Source: Bdellovibrionales bacterium (GTDB lineage: Bacteria > Bdellovibrionota > UBA1018 > CAIMNF01). From it: 64,000 nucleotides of DNA. Below the pieces are notes generated by a model. That model saw nothing but the letters and a program-made list of their open reading frames with translations. It did no database searches and was not told the DNA's origin. Shown in pieces: positions 42,728 through 51,642 of this stretch (position 1 is its first letter; the number at the start of each line of letters is the position of its first letter). The translations under genes were made by a program, and so were the position numbers. Where the stretch lies: contig JAFEAO010000003.1 of the NCBI GenBank assembly GCA_018266375.1, positions 251,578 through 315,577 on the forward strand, written 5' to 3'.

Positions 42728-42915
42728 GTGGTGTTTCCTTACAAACGCTATCAAAGCAGATGTTGAAAGCGCTGACAAGCATTGAGAAACAGTCCCTCTT
42801 AAAGCAAGTGCGTCATTAAGGCGTCAAAATAGTAACGAAAAAATTTGCACGTTTGTGAATCGCATGAAACCATCTAACCCGTAAACAAATGGGACCTAGT
42901 TATTTCCGGGGGAAT

Positions 42916-43620
42916 ATGAAATTCGTATCTTTAATCGCTCTGTTTTTGTCTTTGACCGTCTATACGACTAACAACGCACAAGCAAAAGAACTCCAGTTCG
43001 ACTCGAACGTGGCGGCGTCATTGAAGGCGCAGATCCTCGCGGATCTTCAGTTCATGGGCTCAATCACTTCTAATAGCGCAACACCGCTCCACCAAAAAAT
43101 CTTCGGCGCAGTAGGCGGACCTAACTATTCCGGTTGGTTTACTTCTCGCGTGTTCAAAGTAGGCGTGAGCGATTGCGGTAGCGCGATGGCTGTGGCTTGT
43201 GTGATACCGATGTATGCGAACAAAATTTGGATGACCAAGAACTACACTCAGTTCGACCATCCACAAATTGCTCGCTTGTCGGTGATCTATCACGAAGCGC
43301 GCCACACGGAGCGCAACAACGGCAACTGGCCTCACGCAACTTGTCCGACTCCGTTTAAAAACGAGCAAGGTCAAGACATGCACAGTATTTGGACTGGCTC
43401 CCTCCTCCAAGGGCAACCCGCCTGCGACATCACTCCTTACGGTTCTTACGGCAGCCAGACCATCTTGTTGCGTAACATCGCTACTCAGTGCACCAACTGT
43501 ACTGACAAGGTAAAAGCCGATGCGAACTTGTACGCGATGGACCAACTCGGTCGCATTACGAACGCGCAAGCAAAAACGGCGATGAAGCAAGACTTCGGCA
43601 TTCCAGCTCGCCGTTTTTAA
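42916..43620 (+). CDS. Secreted HEARH putative zinc metalloprotease, copy 1
   Basis: I start at ATG 42916 after CCGGGGGAAT. The signal peptide ends near Ala23 (NNAQAKE). The zincin-like helix is SVIYHEARHTE with HEARH at residues 126-130, and a further His follows in NWPHATCPTPF (residue 140), a possible third ligand. The C-terminal half has CTNCTDKVKADAN with paired cysteines. The same pattern occurs in the copy at 44931-45635. About 235 residues. No known peptidase family fits well. Confidence 0.7.
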   Translation: MKFVSLIALFLSLTVYTTNNAQAKELQFDSNVAASLKAQILADLQFMGSITSNSATPLHQKIFGAVGGPNYSGWFTSRVFKVGVSDCGSAMAVACVIPMYANKIWMTKNYTQFDHPQIARLSVIYHEARHTERNNGNWPHATCPTPFKNEQGQDMHSIWTGSLLQGQPACDITPYGSYGSQTILLRNIATQCTNCTDKVKADANLYAMDQLGRITNAQAKTAMKQDFGIPARRF

Positions 43621-43673
43621 TCTCTGTTTAATCTCTGTTAGATGAGTGCACTTATTTTAGATGAACTGCTTTG

Positions 43674-44426
43674 ATGAACAAGACGCTCGTTTTTAGTCTC
43701 TTATTCATCGGCGTGATTGCAGGGGTGTGGGTCGCGAAGACTCGCACCCCTCCTGCTTTGACTTCTACCGTAACGATCGACTCCGAAACGGTTCAAGAAA
43801 ACTCAGCCGCGGTTACCGACAAGCAAATCGACGCCGCCACCAAAGCCGCTGAAGCCCCCGCAGCCCCGGTAGAGCTCACTGCGCTTCAAAAGATTACCGC
43901 CAAAATGAAAGCCGTCGATAAACGCAAACTTTTGATCTTGGATGAAATTCTCCAAAGTCATAACGACAACGATCCGAGGCTCGATAGTGAATTTAGAGAC
44001 ATGACTCCGGAGCTTAAAAGGGGGATGCGCGAGTACTATCGCTCGATCGCGGCTGAAAAACGGAACGATCTGGGCACGATCGTGTTTTTAACGGCGCGGT
44101 CGATGAACTCGCCCGAGGACGTTGTCTTCATGAAGAGCGTGCTCATGGAAAAACCTTGTCGCAGTTTCTCGGATTGTTCAAAGGATGCGCCAGCCCCGAC
44201 CGGTGAGGAAGTGCACCTTGCTGGAGTGTCAGAGACAACCGCAAACTATCCGCAGCTCACGGCCATCCGTCAGAGTTTGGATGCTTATCGCAAAGCGCTG
44301 GGCGCGAACCCGCCAAACCACGCGCTCGCCGACCAGATCGTGTCGATGTTCCATGAGGCTCAAAACTCGCCGAATTCACGCGTAGCCGACGAGGCTCGCA
44401 TGGTTCTCAAGTACATCGGAAAATAG
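43674..44426 (+). CDS. Exported or membrane-anchored protein of unknown function
   Basis: The N-terminus (MNKTLVFSLLFIGVIAGVWVA) is one hydrophobic segment, a signal anchor or uncleaved signal, followed by an Ala/Thr/Pro-rich linker to about residue 70 and a helical domain to the end. Cysteines CRSFSDCSKD form a pair. No catalytic motif. Lies between the two HEARH genes, on the strand of copy 1, 53 bases after it, so the two may be one unit. Confidence 0.6.
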   Translation: MNKTLVFSLLFIGVIAGVWVAKTRTPPALTSTVTIDSETVQENSAAVTDKQIDAATKAAEAPAAPVELTALQKITAKMKAVDKRKLLILDEILQSHNDNDPRLDSEFRDMTPELKRGMREYYRSIAAEKRNDLGTIVFLTARSMNSPEDVVFMKSVLMEKPCRSFSDCSKDAPAPTGEEVHLAGVSETTANYPQLTAIRQSLDAYRKALGANPPNHALADQIVSMFHEAQNSPNSRVADEARMVLKYIGK

Positions 44427-44440
44427 CTTTTCCGGGGCGG

Positions 44441-44881
44441 CTAGACCTTCCATCTCTTGTGCAAAAAGCCCTCGAGCGCAAACTTGCCCGGGCCATGGGT
44501 TGCAATCACCAAGAAAAACAGAACGTAGAGAAACTCGGAGATATCCCAAAGCGACGCGAAGTCGGCAATGTCTTCGCGCTTGGCGGTGATGAGCGCAACG
44601 ATCATCGTGCTGGCGAGGAGGAGGCTTGCGAGACGCGCGCCCAAGCCCAAAAATACCGCGATTCCACCCAAGAATTCAACGAGTGCCACGAAGGGCGCTT
44701 GTACGGACGGTGCCGGGATGCCGAGCGACTGAAAGTAATCGATAATTTTCGGAAGGTTGTTGAGCTTTCCCCAGCCCGACCAAAAGAACAGCCAACCCAG
44801 TCCGATCCGGATGATCAAAATTGGAATCGACTGAAGGGACTCTAGAGAGGCGATGAACTTCACGACTGAAGACTTAACCAT
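44441..44881 (-). CDS. DoxX family membrane protein
   Basis: The 146-residue protein has four membrane segments with the DoxX signature LGWLFFWSGWGKL, VALVEFLGGIAVFLGLG and LARLASLLLA, and a His-containing last segment. DoxX proteins are inner-membrane redox-linked proteins, sometimes working with superoxide dismutase or sulfane oxidation. No partner is seen here. It converges with the preceding gene, 14 bases apart, and lies 49 bases downstream of HEARH copy 2. Confidence 0.9.
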   Translation of the reverse strand: MVKSSVVKFIASLESLQSIPILIIRIGLGWLFFWSGWGKLNNLPKIIDYFQSLGIPAPSVQAPFVALVEFLGGIAVFLGLGARLASLLLASTMIVALITAKREDIADFASLWDISEFLYVLFFLVIATHGPGKFALEGFLHKRWKV

Positions 44882-44930
44882 GAATCTATATTTAAGGAAT
44901 TTCGGGGAAGTTGCAACCTGGCCTTGGTCG

Positions 44931-45635
44931 TTAAAAGCTTTGGTCGCTAAAATCGATGAGCTCGTCGTGGAAGTCCGAGTCGTCCATGAGGCGGTGGTGC
45001 TCGGCTTTATTACTCACGCGCTTGAGGGACTCTTCGAACTGTATTTCGGCGTCGGCTTTGACCTTGTCGGTGCAGTTGTCGCAGTAACGGACGATGTTGC
45101 GGTAAAAGATACCTTCAATGCCGTAAGCACCAACCGCGCTATCATCGCAAGCATCATCACCGGCAAGCGGGCGTTTAGAATAATAGCTGAGCACGGGTTC
45201 GCCGTTACTGAGCTTGTAAGGCTTCGGACAATCCGCATGATAATTGAACTCGTCTTCGGTGTGTCGGGCTTCATGAAGGAAAGTGCTGACTCGATAGATC
45301 ATCGGTAACGGGTATTTGATGTAATTTTTGGTCACCCAAATTTTGCCCGCGCTGATAGATTGAAAGTAGGCCACCGCGGTTCTATCGGATTTGCCGAAAC
45401 CGAATTTTTGGACGCGGTCTAAAAGCCACGTGGTGTAGTCGTGATTTTTGCCGAATACCGAATCATTGAGAACAGACGAGTTTACAAGATGAATCGCTTT
45501 GAGGGAGGCGAGGTCGGAGTTGACTTGCGTTTTTAGATCCTCCGAAATATCGGAATCGAACTGAAAGCCCTGCGAAAATGCCGAAGGCGAGGCAAGAGCC
45601 GTGAGCAGAAGGACTGAAAGAGTAAGAATATTCAT
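44931..45635 (-). CDS. Secreted HEARH putative zinc metalloprotease, copy 2
   Basis: Starting at the ATG at 45635, a signal peptide (MNILTLSVLLLTALASPSAFSQ) leads to a protein paralogous to copy 1: HEARHTE at residues 121-127, NYHADCPKPY with a third His at 133, and CDNCTDKVKADAE. Spacing of these motifs is conserved between the copies while the rest differs considerably, which argues that they are functional. Length about 234. It faces copy 1, with a single unrelated exported gene and doxX between. Confidence 0.7.
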   Translation of the reverse strand: MNILTLSVLLLTALASPSAFSQGFQFDSDISEDLKTQVNSDLASLKAIHLVNSSVLNDSVFGKNHDYTTWLLDRVQKFGFGKSDRTAVAYFQSISAGKIWVTKNYIKYPLPMIYRVSTFLHEARHTEDEFNYHADCPKPYKLSNGEPVLSYYSKRPLAGDDACDDSAVGAYGIEGIFYRNIVRYCDNCTDKVKADAEIQFEESLKRVSNKAEHHRLMDDSDFHDELIDFSDQSF

Positions 45636-45727
45636 CCGGTGTGTAATATATGGGCTTCGATCATGGTTGTCAATTGATCGACGAATATCATTGAGTCGAT
45701 GCCGGCGATTTGTGGTAGAATCCGCCC

Positions 45728-47257
45728 ATGCGCCCATTGAAGTTCGACAACCGATTTCTGAACACCTTCCCGGATATCGCGACCCGGGTGCATGCAACCC
45801 ATGTCAAAAACCCGGAAATGCTGATCTGGTCCGAAGAAGCGGCGGCGCTGATCGGACTCGACAAGCCCAAGGATCCGCACGGGATCGAGGCGCAGATTTT
45901 TGCCGGCAACCAACTCGTGGATGGAATGCAGCCGTACGCCACTCGCTACGGTGGACATCAGTTCGGCACTTGGGCGGGGCAGCTGGGAGACGGTCGCGCG
46001 CTGATTTTGGGCGAGTCGATCAACGGCAGACACGAGCGCCTGGAAGTGCAGCTCAAGGGTGCGGGACAAACTCCGTACTCGCGCCGCGGAGACGGTCGCG
46101 CGGTACTTCGTTCGTCGCTCCGCGAGTTTTTATGTAGCGAGGCGATGTTCCATCTCGGCGTACCGACCACGCGCGCACTTTGTTGCGTGCTCACCGGCGA
46201 TAAAGTCGAGCGGGATATGTTTTACGACGGTCATCCGCGGTTAGAGCCGGGCGCGATCACCACGCGGGTCGCGACCACGTTTTTGCGCTTCGGTCATTTT
46301 CAGGTCCTTGCGGCCGATCGCAATGTCGAGCAGCTCAAGCAGCTCGTGACCTATACGATCAACACCTACTATCCGGAGCTGATGGGCGATCGGGTAAAGT
46401 GGTTCAAAGAGCTCTGTCGTCGGACGGCGGCGTTGGTGGTGGAGTGGATGCGGGTAGGGTTTGTTCACGGCGTGATGAATACGGATAATCTTTCTGTGCT
46501 CGGGCTCACGATTGATTACGGGCCATATGGTTTGATGGATATTTACGATCCGGACTGGACTCCGAACACGACCGATGAGCAGAATCGACGTTATCGATTC
46601 GGACAACAAGCTGCAGTCGCGCTCTGGAATCTGCAACGGATGGCCGACGCGCTAGCGCTTTTGACCGTGGACCAGGGTGAGAACCACACGCAGTGGTTGC
46701 GCGAAGGTCTCGAATATTACGCCGATGTTTACAATGCGGGCTACGTCGAGATGATGGCGCGCAAAATCGGTTTGCCGACCGCAAGTGTCGACCTACTGAC
46801 CAAGCTCGATAACGGTATGCGCGCGGCCGAAATCGACATGACGATGTTTTTTAGGCAGATGGCCGAAGTACGCGAGTCGGAGCCGACGATGACGACAAAG
46901 CAAGCGCTCGGCGTGTTGGCGCTCGCGTTCTACAAGTGGCCGCAGCCTGCCAACAATACGGATCCTCTGGAGCTCTGGCTTAAAGATTATTTGGAGGAAT
47001 GTAAGCGCGACACGCGTCCGGTTACGGAGATCGTGAAGGATATGAACGCCGTGAATCCGTACTTTATTTTGCGAAATTACTTAGTGCAGGAAGCGCTCGA
47101 CGGCCTCGAGAAGGGGGATCGTAAACGGCTTGATCAAATCTGGCGTGCGCTAAGGACGCCGTACGAGATAAATTCCGACACGCGTGCGCTTTATAAAAAG
47201 ATGCCGGATTGGGCGCGTACCCGAGCGGGATGCTCGGCCTTGAGTTGCAGTTCTTAG
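45728..47257 (+). CDS. selO: Protein adenylyltransferase SelO (YdiU)
   Basis: SelO is a pseudokinase-fold enzyme that transfers AMP to Ser, Thr or Tyr of other proteins and is linked to redox balance. The 509-residue protein has YGGHQFGTWAGQLGDGRA and the segment GAGQTPYSRRGDGRAV, with the NTDN and DYGPYG pieces (GVMNTDNLSVLGLTIDYGPYG). Its C-terminus ends in CSALSCSS; in eukaryotic SelO the equivalent penultimate Cys is selenocysteine. A single gene, divergent from HEARH copy 2 by 92 bases. Confidence 0.95.
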   Translation: MRPLKFDNRFLNTFPDIATRVHATHVKNPEMLIWSEEAAALIGLDKPKDPHGIEAQIFAGNQLVDGMQPYATRYGGHQFGTWAGQLGDGRALILGESINGRHERLEVQLKGAGQTPYSRRGDGRAVLRSSLREFLCSEAMFHLGVPTTRALCCVLTGDKVERDMFYDGHPRLEPGAITTRVATTFLRFGHFQVLAADRNVEQLKQLVTYTINTYYPELMGDRVKWFKELCRRTAALVVEWMRVGFVHGVMNTDNLSVLGLTIDYGPYGLMDIYDPDWTPNTTDEQNRRYRFGQQAAVALWNLQRMADALALLTVDQGENHTQWLREGLEYYADVYNAGYVEMMARKIGLPTASVDLLTKLDNGMRAAEIDMTMFFRQMAEVRESEPTMTTKQALGVLALAFYKWPQPANNTDPLELWLKDYLEECKRDTRPVTEIVKDMNAVNPYFILRNYLVQEALDGLEKGDRKRLDQIWRALRTPYEINSDTRALYKKMPDWARTRAGCSALSCSS

Positions 47258-47275
47258 TGCTTGCGAAGGTAAGCG

Positions 47276-48334
47276 CTATTTCGCGTTCTCTGTGAGATCG
47301 GTCGTAAATCCGTAGCCATCGATCAAAGCACCGCCGCAGTTTTGTTCAAACGGCCAGTCTGCCGTTTGTTCCACGCGTTCACATTTGAGGTTTCCGCCTT
47401 TGCTGAACCGATATCGTGCCGTTTTGGTTCCGTCGGTCTTGAGCGTCAGAGTGATCGGTTGAAAGTATTCGTCGATCGGAGCATCGAGTGTGACTTGTAG
47501 TGCGGAACTCGCACTCAATAAAGCATCAAAACGTTTGCCTTGAGGGTTGTTGAAGCTCACTTCGATCTTGGATTGGGTGTTGTTTCTCAAGGTCATGTTT
47601 CGAAGGGGGAATCCTTCGATTTTTTGTTTGGAATTCTCACGGTAATAATCGACCGGGAATTCCTTTGCAATTGTGGCGGTGCTGTTGAAACCGTCGCGCT
47701 GAGGAACGCACTTCATCCCTTTCTTATCGTTTGTGACGGTCACCATCGCATTGCCCGTGAGCGAGCGGATCATGCAATGTTGATCTTGAATGTGTGCCAA
47801 GAACAGATAAGGCCCGTCGTAATTTGGAACATCAACGCAAACAAAACCGTCGCCGTTGACGTTGGGTTGATGTGCGCCCATCGATGCCAAATGACCGTTG
47901 CCATTTGCATTGATGCGAGTGTCGGTTAAGTCCCAAACGATTGGTTTTTTAGTGGCATTGTTAATGCAAATCCGATTGCCGGCATACGAGCCGTACTCTT
48001 TGTCCACGAGAGCCATGAATTCGATGATGCTGATGCGACCGTCTTCGTTGTGATCGGCTTTCTTGAAGTGTGTCGTAGTTCCCTTGAGTTCTTTTTTTAC
48101 GTTGATGAATCGATCGTTATTTTTATCAAGCGCGCCAAACTCTTTAATTCTTATGCAGGCATTCTCCGCGGCGCTTGTGGCTTTGCTCGCGTTCGACGGA
48201 ATCGTAGAACACGGGTATGGCTTTGACACCACGACGGATTCATCGGCGGCTTCGATTGGGGTTTGAACGGAAGTCGGGGCGGAGCAACCCGTAAAAAACG
48301 AGAGAGCGAGAAGTGCGAGCAGGTCGAGATTCAT
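47276..48334 (-). CDS. Lipoprotein with a pair of EF-hands
   Basis: A hydrophobic N-terminus ends in the lipobox FFTGC (Cys17). Two EF-hand loops follow, DKNNDRFINVKKE and DHNEDGRISIIEF (about residues 70-110), both with acidic residues at calcium-binding positions 1, 3, 5 and 12. The remaining 240 residues are beta-rich with several cysteines (ICINN, FVCVDV, CMIRS, CERVEQ), probably an extracellular domain. Calcium may structure the protein at the outer membrane. Function unknown; it is divergent from the TAXI gene. Confidence 0.68.
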   Translation of the reverse strand: MNLDLLALLALSFFTGCSAPTSVQTPIEAADESVVVSKPYPCSTIPSNASKATSAAENACIRIKEFGALDKNNDRFINVKKELKGTTTHFKKADHNEDGRISIIEFMALVDKEYGSYAGNRICINNATKKPIVWDLTDTRINANGNGHLASMGAHQPNVNGDGFVCVDVPNYDGPYLFLAHIQDQHCMIRSLTGNAMVTVTNDKKGMKCVPQRDGFNSTATIAKEFPVDYYRENSKQKIEGFPLRNMTLRNNTQSKIEVSFNNPQGKRFDALLSASSALQVTLDAPIDEYFQPITLTLKTDGTKTARYRFSKGGNLKCERVEQTADWPFEQNCGGALIDGYGFTTDLTENAK

Positions 48335-48544
48335 ATTCGTTCAGTATGAAATGGTTTTAATAACTGTTGAATAAAAAAACGCCATTAGTGCATACAGGCA
48401 AGTTTTTGGCGGTATCATCATGACGGCGCCATTACGGTGGCGAGCGAAGTGAGAAAAGGGTCGATGTTTACCTTCTGGATCCCGCTTGTTGAGGCGCCCG
48501 TCATCCACTAGATCCCGTCCGATACTCGTTATACCATTGTTGTC

Positions 48545-49891
48545 ATGTCAGCTAAAAAGCGTATCTCGAACGCATTTCGGGTTTCGTCCATCATGGACCT
48601 CTTCGACGTTGGCCCGGCCGCCGCCGTCACGGTCATCATCGCTGTCTTGGTGGTTGCCACTTCCGCGATCATCTTCTTCGTAAGGTCCGCACCGCCGGAT
48701 GAGATTACGATCTCAACCGGACCTGAAGGCGGACGGTTTCAAAAGACGGCGATGAAGTACGCAAAAATTCTCGAAGAGAACGGAGTCAAGCTCAAGATCA
48801 TCACATCTCAAGGCTCGAGTCAAAATCTGCAACGAGTAAAGGATCTCAACTCGGGCGTAGAAGTCGGCATGGTTCAAGCGGGAATCGCGGAAGCGGAAGG
48901 CAACGAAGAACTCATTTCTCTCGGAAGTGTTTCGCAGCAGCCGATCATGGTTTTTTATCGCGGGAAGAGACTTGAACTTCTATCGGACCTAAAAAATAAA
49001 AAAATAGGAATCGGTCCGGAGGGGAGTGGCGCAAACTTTCTCTCGAAGAAGTTATTGAGTCTAAACGGCATCAAAGAAAACGAGGGAACGACATTGCTTG
49101 CGCTCGATGGCGAAGAAGCCTCGAAGCAACTTGAAGCGGGTAAGCTTGATGCCGCCTTCATCATGAGCGAAAGTACCGCTTTTACGACGCTGAAGGCCCT
49201 GCTTCACTCCAAAGAGATTCATCTCTACAGTTTCAAACAATCGAACGCCTATGTGCGGAAGCTCGATTACTTAAACGCGCTCAGCTTGCCCGAAGGCGTG
49301 ATTGATCTCGGCGAGAATCTGCCTTCGAGTGATATTTCACTCATCGGCCCGATGGTGGATTTGATCGCCAAGAAGGATCTTCATCCTGCACTCTCCGACC
49401 TACTTCTCGAGGCGGCGACTCAGGTTCACAACCGCCCGGGGTTTTATCAGCAACGCGGGGATTTTCCGTCGGCGGTCGAACACAATATTAAATTAAGCGC
49501 GGACGCGACTCGTTACTACAACTCGGGCAAAAGTTTTTTTTATAAACACTTACCATACTGGCTTGCGAGTTTGCTCAGCCGGATCCTCGTCTTTTTCGTA
49601 CCGGCTTTTGTGATCTTGATTCCGGCAATCCGTTTGATCTTATCGTTTTTTAGGTGGCGTGTGAAGATCAAGATCTACCAACGTTATCGGGAACTGGTCG
49701 CGCTCGAACGCAAGTTCCTCGCCGAACCTGATCCGAAGAAACAAGCCGAACTCCGGCGCTATTTTGATCGCATCGAGGAGTCCGTCTATAGGATGCGGAT
49801 CAAGGGCTCTTACGCTGACCAGATTTACGGGCTTCGTGGGCATATCGATTACGTGAGACGTCTGGTCGGACAAAAGCAGGCCGAATCGTAA
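48545..49891 (+). CDS. Membrane-tethered TAXI-type solute-binding protein
   Basis: Residues about 55-330 form the TAXI fold of TRAP transporter binding proteins (ISTGPEGGRFQKTAMKYA, TSQGSSQNLQRVKDL, KKIGIGPEGSGANFLSKKLL). A membrane segment near 20-45 and another near 350-372, followed by a basic helical cytoplasmic tail (to 448), anchor it rather than leave it free in the periplasm. No TRAP permease lies nearby. It could act as a sensor or bring ligand to a distant partner. Confidence 0.75.
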   Translation: MSAKKRISNAFRVSSIMDLFDVGPAAAVTVIIAVLVVATSAIIFFVRSAPPDEITISTGPEGGRFQKTAMKYAKILEENGVKLKIITSQGSSQNLQRVKDLNSGVEVGMVQAGIAEAEGNEELISLGSVSQQPIMVFYRGKRLELLSDLKNKKIGIGPEGSGANFLSKKLLSLNGIKENEGTTLLALDGEEASKQLEAGKLDAAFIMSESTAFTTLKALLHSKEIHLYSFKQSNAYVRKLDYLNALSLPEGVIDLGENLPSSDISLIGPMVDLIAKKDLHPALSDLLLEAATQVHNRPGFYQQRGDFPSAVEHNIKLSADATRYYNSGKSFFYKHLPYWLASLLSRILVFFVPAFVILIPAIRLILSFFRWRVKIKIYQRYRELVALERKFLAEPDPKKQAELRRYFDRIEESVYRMRIKGSYADQIYGLRGHIDYVRRLVGQKQAES

Positions 49892-49996
49892 TCGCGCTCC
49901 GCGCCGGTTTAATATCGAACTTCCGACGGAAATTTAGACCGCACTAGAAGCGGTGGGGCAATTCGCCTCTGGTGTATTTTTTGCTCGATACCGGTC

Positions 49997-50665
49997 ATGC
50001 AGCTCAAAAAACTAATTCTGTGTGGAATTCTGATCCTTGCTTCGGAACCTTCGACACTCGCGTCTGCAAAAACCTGGGTGGATTACGCCAGAAGTTTGTC
50101 GGGTGAGTCCGAGCGAGTGCGAAACAATGCGATCGCATCTCTCCGTAAAACAAAAAATTTGGACGAGCAGCTCGCCGAAGGGTTACGCCGCGGCGGGATC
50201 GAGCGATCTTTCGCGCTGGACGTGGTATCCGCGCTCAAACTCGAACGGTTGAAACCCGTGCTCATGGAAATCTCCAAAGACGATACCACCGGGTTTGTCT
50301 ACTTGGTTATTCTCCAGCTTTCCAAAGATCACGCGAGGACCGCCGATTTTTTTGAAGAACAACTGCGGGCGCGAGGCACGAGCGTCGTTGCGAAGATGGT
50401 GCTCATCGATGCGCTCGGCCGTTTCGGACGCAAACTGCCGGTTCCGGCCGTGAACAAACTCCTGCAGCCCGATACGGATCCGGATCTCCGGAGTGCGGCG
50501 CTTTATTATGTGCGGCTCATGAACCGCAAACGGCTCGATCAGTATTTGCAATGTGCCTTGATGTGGAGAGGGGATAAGCGCAACACGGTGCAGTTTGAAA
50601 CGCAGCTTCGGTTTTTGATGGGTGAGATCGCACGGCAAAATCCGGATCGGATCGCGACGCGATGA
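49997..50665 (+). CDS. Exported HEAT-like repeat protein
   Basis: A signal peptide (about 1-24, SAKTW after it) is followed by about 200 residues of alpha-helical repeats (RNNAIASLRKTKNLDEQLAEGLRR; SFALDVVSALKLERLKPVLMEI; DPDLRSAALYYVRLM), which resemble HEAT or Armadillo repeats and suit protein-protein binding. Its TGA overlaps the ATG of the following gene (ATGA), so the two are co-translated. Function unknown. Confidence 0.68.
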   Translation: MQLKKLILCGILILASEPSTLASAKTWVDYARSLSGESERVRNNAIASLRKTKNLDEQLAEGLRRGGIERSFALDVVSALKLERLKPVLMEISKDDTTGFVYLVILQLSKDHARTADFFEEQLRARGTSVVAKMVLIDALGRFGRKLPVPAVNKLLQPDTDPDLRSAALYYVRLMNRKRLDQYLQCALMWRGDKRNTVQFETQLRFLMGEIARQNPDRIATR

Positions 50666-51396
50666 TACGGCGATTCTGTGTTCTCGGAGCTTTGCTGCTA
50701 TGCCTCAGTCTTACCGGGAGTTCGCGCTACAAGCCGCGGACGATCCGTATTTTGGCGGCGTTTGGTTATAAAGACGCGCGGCCCGCTCGGTTTGTCGGCG
50801 ACCGATACGAACAAGCGATCTTCGTGCAGCGATTGCTATCGATGGGGTTTGCACGCGATCCAAAAAACCAAGAACTATTTTCGGATCCGGAAAGCCGCGT
50901 CCATGTCGAAGTGATTCACGCATCGGTTGGACCCGACGACGACGAAAACAGGCTTGACCCTTTTCAAAAGTATAAAAGTAAACTCACGCGCGAACGGTTT
51001 CTCGCGTCGGTGAGCCGTGACGATGTGGTGATCTATAACGGGCACTCTCGCGATGGAGGCGGACCGGACTTCGAGCCGCCGCTCCTGCGCGGCGATGGAC
51101 ACGTGGACTACGCCCAGTACCAACAGCACCCGACGCAAATCACTGATTTTGTGAAAGCCTTTAATGGCACGAGGGAGCGCAAAGGAGTTAGTCTTGCGCT
51201 CCTGTCGTGTTTTTCAGAGCAACACTTTCAGAGCCGATTGAAGCGGGCTTGCCCCGAGTGTGAGATCAAGACGGTCGCTCGTTTGATCTATTATGCCGAA
51301 GCGCTTGATCAAATGACCGAGATCGTGAGACGCGTGCTTCAGGATTATCGTCCCATGCCGGATGACGCGCTACCGAGGTCAGCTGAACTCGATTGA
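50662..51396 (+). CDS. Exported protein with a caspase-like His/Cys layout
   Basis: After a signal peptide (about 1-21) the protein has VVIYNGHSRDGGG with His128 and LALLSCFSEQHF with Cys183, at 55 residues spacing, each at the end of a hydrophobic beta strand. This matches the catalytic His and Cys of caspase-fold (clan CD) peptidases, where typical forms are hydrophobic-GHG and hydrophobic-xxC. The core N-terminal strand (IRILAAFGYKDAR) fits too. No known family can be named. Coupled to the HEAT-like gene; its end overlaps the lipoprotein gene on the other strand by 52 bases. Confidence 0.5.
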   Translation: MIRRFCVLGALLLCLSLTGSSRYKPRTIRILAAFGYKDARPARFVGDRYEQAIFVQRLLSMGFARDPKNQELFSDPESRVHVEVIHASVGPDDDENRLDPFQKYKSKLTRERFLASVSRDDVVIYNGHSRDGGGPDFEPPLLRGDGHVDYAQYQQHPTQITDFVKAFNGTRERKGVSLALLSCFSEQHFQSRLKRACPECEIKTVARLIYYAEALDQMTEIVRRVLQDYRPMPDDALPRSAELD

Positions 51397-51548
51397 GTGG
51401 TGACGGTGGTAGCAGATGCGGGTTCCGCTGGGACATAAGATGTCGTCACGGTTTCGTCGGCGTGTTTGCGCTCCGAGCTACAAGCACCAAAAGTGACGAC
51501 TGAGGCGAGTACGACGAATGCTAATAACAATTTACGTGAGTGTGACAT
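51345..51548 (-). CDS. Small lipoprotein (67 aa)
   Basis: Beginning at the ATG at 51548 with AAAGGAGAATTT just upstream, a lipobox (VTFGAC) places the lipid-modified Cys near residue 23. The rest is a Ser/Thr/Ala-rich, charge-poor tail without obvious structure, as in many small outer membrane lipoproteins of this group. It overlaps the end of the caspase-like gene on the opposite strand. Short but with a good start signal. Confidence 0.6.
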   Translation of the reverse strand: MSHSRKLLLAFVVLASVVTFGACSSERKHADETVTTSYVPAEPASATTVTTQSSSADLGSASSGMGR

Positions 51549-51642
51549 AAATTCTCCTTTAACTGGTGGGGATTTAATTCTCAATTTCTAACTCTGTAAC
51601 ACTGAATTGCAAAACTTACGCCAGCGGGGGTATAGTCGGTTC

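Noticed and set aside
48417..48504. Imperfect inverted repeat (ATGACGGCGCC with GGCGCCCGTCAT) between the EF-hand lipoprotein and TAXI genes.
   Set aside because: A bulge, a loop of about 60 bases and the divergent promoter position make chance or operator use equally likely; no recognisable regulator site.
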